Assembly (NCBI RefSeq): GCF_003952465.1
Contig: NZ_CP034448.1
Coordinates: forward strand, 558,001-622,000
DNA: 64,000 bases
Direction: 5' to 3'
Source of the DNA: Mesorhizobium sp. M1B.F.Ca.ET.045.04.1.1
Lineage (GTDB): Bacteria; Pseudomonadota; Alphaproteobacteria; Rhizobiales; Rhizobiaceae
Positions 29,433 to 39,265 of this stretch are shown in pieces. Every line of letters starts with the position of its first letter. Positions within the stretch are counted from its first letter, which is position 1. Under the pieces are notes generated by a model, which was given only the letters and a program-made list of their open reading frames with translations, did no database searches and was not told where the DNA came from. A program made the position numbers and the translations under genes.

Positions 29433-30310
29433 CGCGCCGTCGTCCCGAACAACCCTTGAGGCCTGAACACCAGCACCATGGCGACGACCAGCGTGGCGAT
29501 GATCTTGGCCAAGGTCGGCGAGAAGAACACCGAGATGATGCCGTCGGAGAGGCCGATCAGGATGGCTGCAACCACGGTGCCGCGCAGCGAGCCGAGGCCG
29601 CCGATGATGACGACGATGAAGGATAAGAGCAGCGGATCCTGCCCCATCAGGTAATGCGCCTGGCTGATCGGCACGATCAGCACCGCGGCGATCGCCGCCA
29701 GCATGGCGCCGATGGCGAACACGCCGGCATAGACGCGCTCGACCGGAATGCCGAAGGCCTGCGCCGTCTCGCGGTCATATTGGGTCGCGCGCATGATCAG
29801 GCCGATCTTAGTGCGGGTGAGCACCAGCCGTGTGATCACCAGCAGAACGGCGGAGGCGGCAACGACCGACAGCTTGTAGCCGGAATAGCCGAACCACGGC
29901 AGGAGGATGCGGTAGTTGAAGGGCGGCTCGACCGGGCGCGCCTCCGGACCGTAGAAGGTCAGCGCCAGCTGCTGGATGATGTAGAGCATGCCGATGGTGG
30001 CGACGATGGTGCTTTCGGGATTGTAGTTGAGCCGGCGCAGCACCAGCCATTCAGCAAGAAACGCGACCAGACCGACCAGCAAAGGCGCGACCACAAGCGC
30101 CGCGACGAAACCGATCGCCGGATGGCCCGAAATCGCCGTCGAGATCGCCCAGGCAAGCACCGCGCCCAGCATGAAGAACTCGCCATGGGCGACGTTGACG
30201 ATGCGCATGACGCCGAACACCAGTGACAGCCCAAGCGCCGTCAGCGCCAGCACGGCAGACGTGACGAGGCCTTCGAGGGCGGCGAGGAGGAGGTGGGGTC
30301 CGAAGTGCAT
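29429..30310 (-). CDS. livH: Branched-chain-type ABC permease LivH
   Basis: 293 residues with ATGA overlap to livM. About eight hydrophobic helices and the LivH marks LTALGLSLVFGVMRIVNVAHGEFFMLGA (near 22-49) and IGGLGSLRGTVVAAILIGL are present. It is the first permease subunit and is intact. A palindromic repeat separates it from the binding-protein gene, which probably lets the binding protein be made in excess. A cargo of amide, amino acid or pyridine carboxylate cannot be decided from sequence. Confidence 0.92.
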   Translation of the reverse strand: MHFGPHLLLAALEGLVTSAVLALTALGLSLVFGVMRIVNVAHGEFFMLGAVLAWAISTAISGHPAIGFVAALVVAPLLVGLVAFLAEWLVLRRLNYNPESTIVATIGMLYIIQQLALTFYGPEARPVEPPFNYRILLPWFGYSGYKLSVVAASAVLLVITRLVLTRTKIGLIMRATQYDRETAQAFGIPVERVYAGVFAIGAMLAAIAAVLIVPISQAHYLMGQDPLLLSFIVVIIGGLGSLRGTVVAAILIGLSDGIISVFFSPTLAKIIATLVVAMVLVFRPQGLFGTTAR

Positions 30311-30337
30311 GGACTACACACAGGTTGGCGCCAAGAG

Positions 30338-30498
30338 CACCCCCCTCTGCCCTGCCGGGCATCTCCCCCTCAAGGGGGGAGATTGGCAGTTCGTGTGGCG
30401 GTGCCCACCTGTCGGCGACTTTTGCGATTGGCGAAACCCGAGGCGACGTCCAATCTCCCCCCTTGAGGGGGAGATGGCCGGCAGGCCAGAGGGGGGTG
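30338..30498. repeat. Palindromic repeat, copy E, between the binding-protein and livH genes
   Basis: CCCCCCTCTGCCCTGCCGGG then CATCTCCCCCTCAAGGGGGG on the left and their complement on the right, each arm containing its own CTCAAGGGG hairpin. The arms match copy F at 33391-33549 closely. It lies inside an operon, so it may act as a 3'-end stabiliser or attenuator. Confidence 0.8.
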
Positions 30499-30531
30499 GC
30501 TTGGCGCTCACGCTTGCTGAAATGGCGACGC

Positions 30532-31836
30532 TCACAGCGCCTGCGTCGTGTAATCCCCTTCCGGCTCGTAGAGGCCGTCCTCGATCTTGGTCTTGTGGAC
30601 GACCTTGAGCTTGCCGCCTTCGACCTTGGAGATGTTCTGGATGCCAAAACACTGGTGGATCTTGCCATTGAAGGTCTTTGGGCCCTGCGGATGCTCCGGG
30701 CCTTCGGCGAATTCCTTCAGCGCCTCGGTGGCCTCGACCAGCTTGGCGCGGTCTTCCGGTCCCTTGTAGCCGGCATCCTCCATCGCCTTCTTGACGACAT
30801 AGAGCGTTTCCCAGCAGCCGAACATGTGGGCGGCGGTGGAGACGTCCTTGGGATCACCGACGGCGGCGCCGTTGTCGTCGATGCCGACGGCGGCGCGGTA
30901 GGCTTTTTGCGCGGCGGAATCGTCAGGCTGCACATAGCGCGGCGAGCCTTCCCAGAAATGGCTGCCGTCGAGGAATTCGAGGCCGGGGCTGTTGATGTCG
31001 ACGGCTTCGAGCGAGTCGATGAAGCCGAAGAGCTGCGGCCGTTGCGAGCCATAGAACTCGCCGAGCTCCTTGACGAAGGTGAGCACCGCCGGACCGACCA
31101 TGACGTGGTAGATCACTTCCGTCTCGGCCGGGATCTGCGGGAAGTATTTGGTGAAGGACGACTCCGTCGGCGGGATGGCGATCTGTGCGATCACGTCGGC
31201 GCCTTGGGCCTTCAGCGCCGGCGGCAGGTAGTCGCGATGGTCGTAGCCGAAGGCGAAGTCCGGGAAGATCTGCGTTACCTTCTTGCCGGCATTCGCCGCG
31301 ATCCACGGCGCCATCGACTGGATCTGGCTCTTCACGTCGGTGATGCCGGGCTGGAGGACGTAGCGGTTGAGCTTGGTCGAGGCGACGTGGTGGCCTTCGC
31401 TGACCACGAAATAGGGGATCTTGTTCTCGCCGGCGGCGGGCGCCGAGCCGATCACGACATGCGAGAACAGCGTGCCGAAGACGATGTCGGTCTTGTGCTG
31501 CTTGGCGAACTTGCCGACCACCTCGGCGCCGCGCGCCGGATCGGTGCCGTCATCCTCGATCACCAGCTCGACCTTGCGGCCGCCGATGCCGCCGGCATCG
31601 TTGATCGCCTTGACGGCGGCGGCGCTCGTCTTCTCGTACCAGCGGCCATACGCGGCGCCGATGCCGGTGCGGTGCAGCTGGAAGCCGATCTTGATCGGCG
31701 CCGAGCTCTGTGCCTGGCTGTAGCGGACGAAGCCCGGCGCCAGCGCGAGGCCGGCGCCGGCGGCCATGCCCTTCAGCGCGGTGCGGCGTGAAAGCGTGGT
31801 CTTGGAGAGGTCGAAAAATCCGTTCTTGTCAGCCAT
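30532..31836 (-). CDS. Branched-chain-type ABC transporter substrate-binding protein with Tat signal
   Basis: 434 residues from ATG 31836, with AGGGGAAC upstream. The leader LSRRTALKGMAAGAGLALAPG fits a twin-arginine export signal (RR at about 17-18), so it probably folds in the cytoplasm before export. The mature part starts near APIKIGFQLHRTGIGAAYG and is a Peripla_BP_6 type I fold. Such proteins bind amino acids, amides, urea or aromatic acids. It is the first gene of the transporter operon. A GTGTACAAAC box lies about 80 bp upstream, similar to those before hyuA and the Mo-hydroxylase operon. Confidence 0.9.
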   Translation of the reverse strand: MADKNGFFDLSKTTLSRRTALKGMAAGAGLALAPGFVRYSQAQSSAPIKIGFQLHRTGIGAAYGRWYEKTSAAAVKAINDAGGIGGRKVELVIEDDGTDPARGAEVVGKFAKQHKTDIVFGTLFSHVVIGSAPAAGENKIPYFVVSEGHHVASTKLNRYVLQPGITDVKSQIQSMAPWIAANAGKKVTQIFPDFAFGYDHRDYLPPALKAQGADVIAQIAIPPTESSFTKYFPQIPAETEVIYHVMVGPAVLTFVKELGEFYGSQRPQLFGFIDSLEAVDINSPGLEFLDGSHFWEGSPRYVQPDDSAAQKAYRAAVGIDDNGAAVGDPKDVSTAAHMFGCWETLYVVKKAMEDAGYKGPEDRAKLVEATEALKEFAEGPEHPQGPKTFNGKIHQCFGIQNISKVEGGKLKVVHKTKIEDGLYEPEGDYTTQAL

Positions 31837-31913
31837 GTCCGTTCCCCTGTTTTTTTCAGTCTTGACCAGCGATAAGGCGGCTCGATCCTCCCTGATCGGA
31901 GGATGCGAAAATT

Positions 31914-31930
31914 GCATGTGTACAAACTAA
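31914..31930 (-). promoter_or_regulatory. Candidate operator upstream of the ABC binding-protein gene
   Basis: GCATGTGTACAAACTAA resembles the GTATRCAAATGA boxes at 9731 and 23601 at about eight of the ten core positions. It sits 80-95 bp upstream of the start codon, a comparable distance to the other two. Weakest of the three sites. Confidence 0.3.
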
Positions 31931-31975
31931 ATCACCAAAGCCATGGCCTGGCAAGCGAGCTTCGCTTGGACACTC

Positions 31976-33415
31976 TCACCCGGCCGTCGGCGTGGCAAGA
32001 AGCCAGAGGCCGAAGATCGTGTAGGCGATCATCAGAAGCGTCAGCGGCAACTGGCTGAGCGCCGCGCGAGAGGCTTGCGGATGCATCCGCCAGGCGAGGC
32101 CGTGCGCGACAAGCACCGCCAGCACATGGCCGACAATGATGACGCCGGCTTGGCAATTCCACAGCCACCAGGCGGACTCGGCGCCGGCGACGACGCCCGC
32201 CTCGACTTCCATGTCGGCGGTGCCGAACAGGTTCCAGCCAAGCGCGAACGGATCGGATAGCACGACCAGCGCGTATTGGCCGTCGACGAGCAGCGCGGTG
32301 AGGTAGTGCGCGATGTGATAGGCGAGCGCGATCGGCACGATCGACCACACCAGCAGGCCGGCGGCTTTTTCGAACGGCTGTGCATCGCCGGCAAGGCGCT
32401 GGCCGAGAAGGACGGCAAGCGCGAACACGGCCACGAGCAGAAAGAACGTCAGCACGAGGCCGAAGCTGCCGATGCCGATCAACGCGGTGCGGCCGGGAAA
32501 TTCCAGCGGGTTGAGGCCGAACAGGCCCAGCCAGAAGAAGGTTTTCGACAGGCCGTCGAAGGACACCGAGGACAGCGCCAGCAGGAGAAAAGCAATGCCG
32601 CTCAGCGGCAACGGCTCGGCTGCGAGCAGCTTCGCGCCCGGCCAGCAAAGGCTGAGCCGGCCTTCTTCGCGCTGGAGAGGCGCGAAGCGGGCAACCATGG
32701 AGAAGAAGATGGTCAGGAACTCGCCGCGCCGGCTCCAGTCGCTGTAACCGACGAGCAGGATGGCGATGAAGCTGACCAGCCAATAGGCGCCGGCGGCATA
32801 GGCCAGGCGGGACGGATCGTCGGGCGCCGCGTCGATCAGCTCGAACCAGGCGAAGGCGAAGAACAGCACGAAGGCCGGCCAGAAACCGAGCCGTGGCGGC
32901 AGGCGCGAGGGCTGGGTTTCGCCCCCGCGTTTACCGACAAGCCGGCTTACGACGCGACAAGGCCCATACCAGGGATTGAACCAGGACCAGAGGTCGCCGA
33001 ATATGCCCTGCAATAAGGTGAAACCGGCCCAGAGCAGCGTCCAGATCACCAGCGGCAACGGGTTGGAGAGCGGGTCGCGGCTGCCGAACAGGCCAGCGGC
33101 GACGAGAAGCGCGAAGCCGGCAAAGGAAAGCAGGCTGACGACGGTGCGCGGGCTGTCGCCGAAAGCGAACAGGGAAAGACGCCTGCGCCAGACCCGCTCG
33201 AGGGCGGCGGGCGGGAGCAACGCGAGGACGAGGAAGCTGACGGCCACGGCAAGCGCGCCGCCGGCGATGTAGTAGCCGGTCGGGAGAAGCAGCACGTGGC
33301 CTCGGTCGGAGGCATGGGCGACGGCGGGGGTGGGGAGAAGGACCAGGGCGGTGGCTAAGAAAGCCAACCTGGAAGGCTGGCGCTCTACGGCGCCCCCCTC
33401 TGTCCTGCCGGACAT
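31976..33415 (-). CDS. Polytopic membrane protein of unknown function
   Basis: About 479 residues from the ATG at 33415; a TTG at 33367 is an alternative and would remove the repeat-derived N-terminus. The protein begins with a signal-like segment (LAFLATALVLLPTPAVAHA) and then has about ten to twelve hydrophobic helices, with tryptophan-rich loops such as FGDLWSWFNPWYGP and a late NLFGTADMEVEAG. No family could be named. The frame stays open upstream to 33613 only because a palindromic repeat lies there. It shares a strand with pncB upstream and the binding-protein gene downstream, but coupling is not evident. Confidence 0.7.
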   Translation of the reverse strand: MSGRTEGGAVERQPSRLAFLATALVLLPTPAVAHASDRGHVLLLPTGYYIAGGALAVAVSFLVLALLPPAALERVWRRRLSLFAFGDSPRTVVSLLSFAGFALLVAAGLFGSRDPLSNPLPLVIWTLLWAGFTLLQGIFGDLWSWFNPWYGPCRVVSRLVGKRGGETQPSRLPPRLGFWPAFVLFFAFAWFELIDAAPDDPSRLAYAAGAYWLVSFIAILLVGYSDWSRRGEFLTIFFSMVARFAPLQREEGRLSLCWPGAKLLAAEPLPLSGIAFLLLALSSVSFDGLSKTFFWLGLFGLNPLEFPGRTALIGIGSFGLVLTFFLLVAVFALAVLLGQRLAGDAQPFEKAAGLLVWSIVPIALAYHIAHYLTALLVDGQYALVVLSDPFALGWNLFGTADMEVEAGVVAGAESAWWLWNCQAGVIIVGHVLAVLVAHGLAWRMHPQASRAALSQLPLTLLMIAYTIFGLWLLATPTAG

Positions 33416-33549
33416 CTCCCCCTCAAGGGGGGAGATTGGCAGTTCCGCTGACGGCGCCTCTCTTACAACGCCGGAGATTAGCGAAGGCGGAAACGACAAG
33501 ATGATCTCCCCCCTTGAGGGGGAGATGTCCGGCAGGACAGAGGGGGGCG
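33391..33549. repeat. Palindromic repeat, copy F, between pncB and the membrane-protein gene
   Basis: CCCCCCTCTGTCCTGCCGGA then CATCTCCCCCTCAAGGGGGG and its inverted partner. It is nearly identical in its arms to copy E 3 kb away. The left arm overlaps the presumptive start of the membrane-protein gene, so the repeat may supply its ribosome site and first codons. Confidence 0.8.
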
Positions 33550-33625
33550 CGAAGGAACTCGGCGTATCCAGGCTCGCTTTCTCGATTGACGAAGCCGGAT
33601 CAGCACAGGTCACTGGTGGCGACCT

Positions 33626-34930
33626 TCACACCTTGACCAGCTGCCTCACCCTATCCTTCTCGCCGAAAATCCTGAGATACCTTTTGATCTCCTTCTCATC
33701 CCCCGTCGCCTTGGCGGGGTTGTCCGACAGCTTCACCGCAGGCCGGCCATTGGCTTCGCTGACCTTGCAGACCAGCGAGATGGCGTCGAGGCTCTTGGTT
33801 TCGGTCGGCGCGCAGCCTTCGAAATCGTTCGTGAGGTTGGTGCCCCAGCCGAAGGACATGCGCACTTTGCCCTTGAAGTGACGATAGGTCTCCTCGATGG
33901 TCTCGACCTCGAGCCCGTCGGAGAAGATGAGCAGCTTCTGTTTCGGGTCCTTGCCCTTCTCGCGCCACCAGGAGAGGATCTTCTCGCCGCCTTCGATCGG
34001 CGGCGCGCTGTCGGGGCGAAAGCCGGTCCAGTCGGCGATCCAGTCCGGCGCGTCGCGCAGGAACGCAGCCGTGCCGAAGGTATCGGGCAGCACGATCAAC
34101 AAATTGCCGCCATAGTAGCGCTGCCAGTCCTGCAGCACCTTGTAGGGCGCTTCTCTTAGTTCCTTTTCGGAATTGGCGAGCGCCGCAAACACCATCGGCA
34201 ATTCATGCGCGTTGGTGCCGAGCGCCTCGAGGTCGTTGTCCATGGCCAAAAGCACGTTGGAGGTGCCGGTGAAGGCGTCGCCGATGCCTTCCTTCAGCGC
34301 CTCGACGCACCAGCGCTGCCACAGGAAGGAGTGGCGGCGGCGCGTGCCGAAATCGGAGATGCGGATGCCGGGCAACGCCTTCAGCCGCTCGGTCTTGTCC
34401 CACATCTTGGCCTTGGCGCGGGCGTAGAGCACGTCGAGCGCGAACGGGCCGAAGGAGCGCAGGGCGGCGCGGGAGCGCAATTCGTTGATGATGGCCAAAG
34501 CCGGGATTTCCCAGAGCGTCGTATACATCCAGGGGCCGCTGAAGGAGAGTTCGAACTGGCCGTCGCGCCTGGCAAGCTCGTATTCGGGCAGCCGGAAATC
34601 CTCCAGCCAAGCAAGGAATTCCGGCTCGAAGATCTGCTTGCGGCCATAGAAGGTGTTGCCGCCCAGCCAGATCATCTCCTTCTTGGAGAAGCGCAAGGTG
34701 CGGGCATGGTCGAGCTGCTCGCGGAGTTCCCCTTCGTCGATCTCGTCGGCAAGGCGCACCGAGGTCGTGCGGTTGATCAGCGTAAAGGTGGCGTCGACCT
34801 TGGGATACATGCCCCAGATCATCTGCAACATCAGAAGCTTGTAGAAGTCGGTGTCCAACAGGCTGCGGACGATCGGGTCGAGCTTCCAGGTGTGGTTGTA
34901 GACGCGCCGGGCTATATCGGTTTTTGCCAT
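33626..34930 (-). CDS. pncB: Nicotinate phosphoribosyltransferase
   Basis: 434 residues from ATG 34930, with AAGGCGGCAGT upstream; the frame extends further up, but the family start is here. Landmarks are [14 protein letters not shown] (about 24-37), [32 protein letters not shown] with the phosphoribosylated-enzyme histidine region, and GTSNVLLA. It joins nicotinate to PRPP, with ATP hydrolysis, to form NaMN in the Preiss-Handler pathway. With pncA at 23782 it completes nicotinamide salvage. It is divergent from the ureohydrolase gene across 302 bp. Confidence 0.95.
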   Translation of the reverse strand: MAKTDIARRVYNHTWKLDPIVRSLLDTDFYKLLMLQMIWGMYPKVDATFTLINRTTSVRLADEIDEGELREQLDHARTLRFSKKEMIWLGGNTFYGRKQIFEPEFLAWLEDFRLPEYELARRDGQFELSFSGPWMYTTLWEIPALAIINELRSRAALRSFGPFALDVLYARAKAKMWDKTERLKALPGIRISDFGTRRRHSFLWQRWCVEALKEGIGDAFTGTSNVLLAMDNDLEALGTNAHELPMVFAALANSEKELREAPYKVLQDWQRYYGGNLLIVLPDTFGTAAFLRDAPDWIADWTGFRPDSAPPIEGGEKILSWWREKGKDPKQKLLIFSDGLEVETIEETYRHFKGKVRMSFGWGTNLTNDFEGCAPTETKSLDAISLVCKVSEANGRPAVKLSDNPAKATGDEKEIKRYLRIFGEKDRVRQLVKV

Positions 34931-35017
34931 ACTGCTGCCGCCTTCGCTGCTTGCTCCGAAAGGGTCGCGCGGAAACCGCTTCAGGCGACATTCTTCCGGG
35001 CTTTGGTCCTTGCCTTG

Positions 35018-35066
35018 ATGCATGTCGTTCTCCCAAAACCGCTGCACACTTTTGGGCGACATGCAT
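35018..35066. repeat. Dispersed hairpin repeat with AAAACCGCT loop, in the 302-bp gap 34931-35232
   Basis: ATGCATGTCG (35018-35027) pairs with CGACATGCAT (35057-35066), and CCCAAAA pairs with TTTTGGG, around the core ACCGCTGCACAC. The rest of the divergent region holds the promoters of pncB and the ureohydrolase; I see no other gene. A related copy is at 56072-56117. Confidence 0.6.
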
Positions 35067-35232
35067 TAAGCCGATTGCCTCATAGCATTGAATTTTTGCA
35101 AGCGCTGCCCGGTTTGCAAGCTGGCCCGACAAAAAGAGGCGGCCTGCGGCAAGCGCCGCGGTCCGAACGCGATTGATTTTTCGCATAGGCTACCGGACAC
35201 TTCCGGCAGAGAAGAGACAGGAGTATCCGGAC

Positions 35233-36288
35233 ATGGGTTACGATCGCGGCAAGCTCGAAGCGTTGCGCCGCAAATATGGCGAGAGCCATGGCGGCGAGAT
35301 GTTCGATCCGAAATTCCGCAAGGTCGCCGACAAGATCTTTTCGAAGAGCGGCACCCGGCTGGCGCCCTATGCCGGCGTCCCGACCTTCCTTGCCGCGCCC
35401 TACCGGCAGATAGCGGCCGACAATCCGGATTTCGGCGACCTGCAGGTGGCGATGATCGGCGTGCCGATGGACCTCGGCGTCACCAACCGGCCCGGCGCGC
35501 GCTTCGGGCCACGCGCATTGCGCACGATAGAGCGCATCGGCCCCTACAACCATGTGCTGGAATGCGCGCCGACGCATGAGCTTCGCGTCGCCGATATCGG
35601 AGACACGCCGTTCCGCAGCCGCTACCGGCTGGAGATCAGCCACGAGGACATCGAAAAGCGCACCAACCAGATCGTCGATGCCGGCGTCATTCCGCTGTCG
35701 GTCGGCGGCGACCACTCGATCAGCCATCCGATCCTGAAGGCGGTCGGCAAAAAGGCGCCGGTCGGCATGATCCATATCGACGCCCATTGCGACACCAGCG
35801 GCCTGTTCGACATGACCAAGTTCCACCACGGCGGACCGTTCCGCAACGCGGTGCTGGACGGCGTGCTCGACCCCACCCGCACGATCCAGATCGGCATTCG
35901 CGGCTCGGCTGAATATCTGTGGGAGTTCACCTACGAATCCGGCATGACGGTGGTCCATGCCGAGGAAGTGACCGGCCTCGGCATTCCCGCCGTCATCGAA
36001 AAGGCGCGAAAAATAGTCGGCGACGGTCCGACCTACATTTCTTTCGACGTCGACAGCATCGACCCGGCCTTCGCGCCTGGCACCGGCACGCCGGAGGTCG
36101 GCGGGCTGACGACGCGCGAGGTGCTCGAGCTGCTGCGCGGCCTGAAAGGCTTGAACATCGTTGGCGGGGACGTGGTCGAGGTGGCGCCGCAGTACGACGC
36201 GACCACCAACACCGCTCATGTCGGCGCCCAGGTCCTGTTCGAGATTCTGAGCCTGATGGTGTTCAGCCCGGCCATCAAGAAGGGCTGA
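35233..36288 (+). CDS. Agmatinase/ureohydrolase family protein
   Basis: 351 residues from ATG 35233, with CAGGAG upstream. Arginase-fold manganese ligands are visible in VGGDHSISHP (about 157-166), IDAHCDTS (about 180-187) and SFDVDSIDPAFAPGTGTPE (about 275-293). It hydrolyses a guanidino compound to urea and an amine. Agmatine, guanidinobutyrate and guanidinopropionate are all possible; the extended N-terminus of about 60 residues is seen in the latter groups. Urea released could be used by the urease encoded at the right end of the window. Single gene. Confidence 0.9.
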   Translation: MGYDRGKLEALRRKYGESHGGEMFDPKFRKVADKIFSKSGTRLAPYAGVPTFLAAPYRQIAADNPDFGDLQVAMIGVPMDLGVTNRPGARFGPRALRTIERIGPYNHVLECAPTHELRVADIGDTPFRSRYRLEISHEDIEKRTNQIVDAGVIPLSVGGDHSISHPILKAVGKKAPVGMIHIDAHCDTSGLFDMTKFHHGGPFRNAVLDGVLDPTRTIQIGIRGSAEYLWEFTYESGMTVVHAEEVTGLGIPAVIEKARKIVGDGPTYISFDVDSIDPAFAPGTGTPEVGGLTTREVLELLRGLKGLNIVGGDVVEVAPQYDATTNTAHVGAQVLFEILSLMVFSPAIKKG

Positions 36289-36420
36289 AGCAGGCAACCC
36301 GACGCGGCGGCCGCGCGGGCGGCCGTCACCGAAGTGGCCAGCAATGTTCACAATTGGCCCCCCGTTCATTTCCGTGAAATCAGCGCAAATGCCGGGGATT
36401 GATTGAAGCCGCCCCAACCT

Positions 36421-36635
36421 CGTCATTCTATGGCGGAGCAAGGAGCGAAGCGACGCGGCGCAGACCATAGAATCCATGCCGTGACTTGGAAGCGCCACCA
36501 CGGTGCAGAATTTTTGCTCCGTTGCACTCCTTGGCGAAGGTAACGGCATGGATTCTAGGGTCTTCGCGACGGAGCTTCGCTCCTGCTCCGCCCTAGAATG
36601 ACTATCGCGATGGGCGTTTCGGCCAATCTCCAAGG
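36421..36635. repeat. Dispersed repeat, second family, copy 2, in the 402-bp gap 36289-36690
   Basis: Reverse complement of the arrangement at 8530-8715: CGTCATTCTATGGCGGAGC, ATAGAATCCATGCCGTGAC, GGCATGGATTCTAGGGTC, CCCTAGAATGAC, then GGGCGTTTCGGCCAATCTCC. Internal inverted repeats give a long imperfect stem. It separates the convergent ureohydrolase and MATE genes. The preceding part of the gap has a GC-rich GCGGCCGCGCGGGCGGCCG hairpin that could end the ureohydrolase transcript. Confidence 0.7.
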
Positions 36636-36690
36636 CATGCCACCTGCCAATGCAAACAGAGCCGACCGGTCAAAATCCCTGTGCTGGGGT

Positions 36691-38094
36691 CTAATGACTG
36701 AACGACAGCGCCGGCGCGATGCGATCGCGCCGCAGCCAGCGCGCGAGCAGTAGCGCCGCCACCACGGCCAGGCCCGACGCCAGGCCGATCCAGATGCCGA
36801 CGCCGTGGAAGCCGAAATGGAAGGCGAGCAGCACGCCGAGCGGCAGGCCGACGCCCCAATAGCCGATCGCGGCATAGATCATCGGCACCTTGGTGTCGTG
36901 CAGGCCGCGCAGCATGCCGGCGGCCACCGCCTGCGCGCCGTCGAAAATCTGGAACAACGCCGCAAACGCCAGGAACGACACCGCAAGCGTGATCACTCTG
37001 GCGTTGGCCGGATCGGCAAGGTCGATGAAGGCGCTGATCAGGACATGCGGCCAGAGGATCATCACCAGGCCCATCAGCGCCATGAAGGAGACGCCGATGA
37101 CAAAGGCGGTCCAGCCGGCGCGCGAGACGCCTTCCGGATTGCCGGCGCCATGCGCAAGGCCGACCCGCACGGTCACGGCCTGGTTGAGGCCGAGCGGCAC
37201 CATGAAAGAGATCGAGGCGATTTGGATGGCGATGGCATGCGCGGCAAGCGAATCCGCGTCGATCAGGCCCATCAGCAGTGCTGCCGCGTTGAAGATCGTC
37301 ACCTCGAAGGCAAGTATGCCGGCGATCGGCAGGCCGAGCCTGAGCAGGCCGCGGAAACGCGGCCAGTCGGAGCGCCAGAAGCGACCGAACAGGCGATAGC
37401 GACGAAACTTCTTCTCCAACACTACGACGGCCGCCAAGCCGGCAAACATCAGGGTGCTCGATAGCGAGGTGGCAAGGCCCGATCCGGCGATGCCCATGGC
37501 CGATACGCCGAGATTGCCGAACATGAACACCCAGTTGAAGAAGGCGTTGCAGGCTACCGCGACGAACACGATGATCAGCGCCCAGCCCGGCCGCTCCAGC
37601 GCCGAGATGAAGGAGCGCAGCACGATATAGCCGTAGAAGGGCAGCACCGCCCATTGCAGCCAGTGCAGGTAGATGCCGGCCTGATGCGCGAGCTCCGGCT
37701 TCTGACCCATGGCCAAAAGCACCTCTTCGCCGTGCCAGAGGAACAGCCAGATCGGGATCGACACGAGCACCGCCAGCCACAGGCCCTGGCGCACGGTGCG
37801 GCGCAGGTCGCGCACGGAATGGCGGCGACGGCCGAGCTCGGTCGCCATCATCGGCGATGTCGCCAGCATCAAGCCGAGCCCGAAGATCAGCGGCATGAAA
37901 TAGAGGTTGGAACCGAGCGCGCCGGCGGCCAGCGTGTCGGGTCCCAGCCTGCCCATCATCATGACGTCGGTCGCGGTCATGGCGGTCTGGCCGAGATTGG
38001 TCAGCACCATCGGCCAGGCGAGCGCCAGCGTCGTCCTGATTTCCTGACGCCAAAGATTTTCCGGCGCGCGAGCGCCGGCTTCGATCGCAGACAT
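36691..38094 (-). CDS. MATE family multidrug/cation exporter
   Basis: 467 residues from ATG 38094. About twelve hydrophobic segments and MATE-family stretches, including LAWPMVLTNLGQTAMTATDVMMMGRLGPDTLAAGALG split over residues 24-60 and QIFDGAQAVAAGMLRGLHDT near 375, identify a NorM-like exporter driven by sodium or protons. The N-terminal choice excludes a long arginine-rich extension. Divergent from the AraC gene across 253 bp. Confidence 0.92.
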   Translation of the reverse strand: MSAIEAGARAPENLWRQEIRTTLALAWPMVLTNLGQTAMTATDVMMMGRLGPDTLAAGALGSNLYFMPLIFGLGLMLATSPMMATELGRRRHSVRDLRRTVRQGLWLAVLVSIPIWLFLWHGEEVLLAMGQKPELAHQAGIYLHWLQWAVLPFYGYIVLRSFISALERPGWALIIVFVAVACNAFFNWVFMFGNLGVSAMGIAGSGLATSLSSTLMFAGLAAVVVLEKKFRRYRLFGRFWRSDWPRFRGLLRLGLPIAGILAFEVTIFNAAALLMGLIDADSLAAHAIAIQIASISFMVPLGLNQAVTVRVGLAHGAGNPEGVSRAGWTAFVIGVSFMALMGLVMILWPHVLISAFIDLADPANARVITLAVSFLAFAALFQIFDGAQAVAAGMLRGLHDTKVPMIYAAIGYWGVGLPLGVLLAFHFGFHGVGIWIGLASGLAVVAALLLARWLRRDRIAPALSFSH

Positions 38095-38347
38095 TTTCCG
38101 CTCTTTCAGATCGCGGCGCGTCGGGACCAATCCCGGAAGCCGCACGGCAAAACGGCGCAACCTTCGGTTTCGCGCCGTTTGCGTCGTCTTGTGAACGAAA
38201 TGCGACATATTGGCAAGGGAGGAGGAGCGGCGAGCCATTGATCCAGCGGGCGGCTGCGGCCTCCGACGCCCGCGTTCACTTGCCGGCCGAGGGCTGCTAC
38301 GGATTACCCAAAGACACGGAGCCGGCGGAACGAACCCGGAGGAATGG

Positions 38348-39265
38348 ATGCCGTTCAGGCGCAGAAAGAACACGGCCGCGATACCGAGAACGGTGCCCGC
38401 TTTCGAGCATATCGTCACCGAGGCGAGCGACAGTTTTCTGTGGCGGCTGGACGACTATCCCTGGGAGCGCAATGTCTGGAATTTCCATCCCGAATACGAA
38501 ATCCATCTGTTGCGGAAATCGTCCGGCGTCGCGCTGGTCGGCGACCATATCGGCGAATTCGGACCGGGCTATCTGACGATCGTCGGCGGCGGCCTGCCGC
38601 ATGACTGGGTGACGGCGGTGCAGCCGGGCGAGCTGATCGAGGGCCGCGATATCGTGCTGCAATTCGATCCCGAGCGGCTGCGCGGGTCCGCCGGACTGCT
38701 GCCGGAACTGCGCGAGCTTGAGCCATTCCTCGAACGCTCGCTGCGCGGCATGGTCTTCCATGGCCAGACGGCGCTCGACGGCGCCGAACTGATGGAACGA
38801 ATGGGAGAGGTGCATGGGCTGGCAAGGTTTCGCCTGTTCCTCGAACTGCTGGACCTGCTGGCCACGACCGACGAATACCAGCTTTTGTCGTCGCCGGACT
38901 TTTCACCGCTTCTCGACGCGGAGTCGCTGGACATCATCCAGCGTTCGCTGACCTATCTGTTCCAGCATTTCGCCGAGGACCTGAAGCTGCCGGACGTGGC
39001 CGCATTGGCCGGGATGAGCGAAAGCACGTTCTCGCGCTTCTTCCAGAAGAACACCGGCAACTCCTTCAGCGACCACCTTGCCAAGCTGAGACTTTGGCAG
39101 GCCTGCAAGCTGCTCGCCGATACCGACATCCCGATCACCGACATCTGTTTCCAGGTCGGCTACATGAACATCTCCAACTTCAACCGCGCCTTCCTGCGCA
39201 AGCACAAGATGACGCCGTCATCCTATCGCAAGCTGTCGCGGCAGCGGCTGGCGCTGCGGGCCTGA
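38348..39265 (+). CDS. AraC family transcriptional regulator
   Basis: 305 residues from ATG 38348, with GGAGGAATGG upstream; the upstream open frame is discarded. The N-terminal cupin (about 15-120) shows FHPEYEIHLL and GEFGPGYLTIVGGGLPHDW. The double helix-turn-helix (about 200-300) shows LKLPDVAALAGMSESTFSRFF and ITDICFQVGYMNISNFNRAF. It is upstream of, and codirectional with, the polyol/sugar ABC operon at 39506, with 240 bp between, so it is the likely activator of that operon. Confidence 0.92.
   Translation: MPFRRRKNTAAIPRTVPAFEHIVTEASDSFLWRLDDYPWERNVWNFHPEYEIHLLRKSSGVALVGDHIGEFGPGYLTIVGGGLPHDWVTAVQPGELIEGRDIVLQFDPERLRGSAGLLPELRELEPFLERSLRGMVFHGQTALDGAELMERMGEVHGLARFRLFLELLDLLATTDEYQLLSSPDFSPLLDAESLDIIQRSLTYLFQHFAEDLKLPDVAALAGMSESTFSRFFQKNTGNSFSDHLAKLRLWQACKLLADTDIPITDICFQVGYMNISNFNRAFLRKHKMTPSSYRKLSRQRLALRA

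Noticed and set aside
36300..36330. Intrinsic terminator after the ureohydrolase gene
   Set aside because: A GC-rich hairpin is present but no T-run follows, so it is only mentioned within the neighbouring repeat entry.
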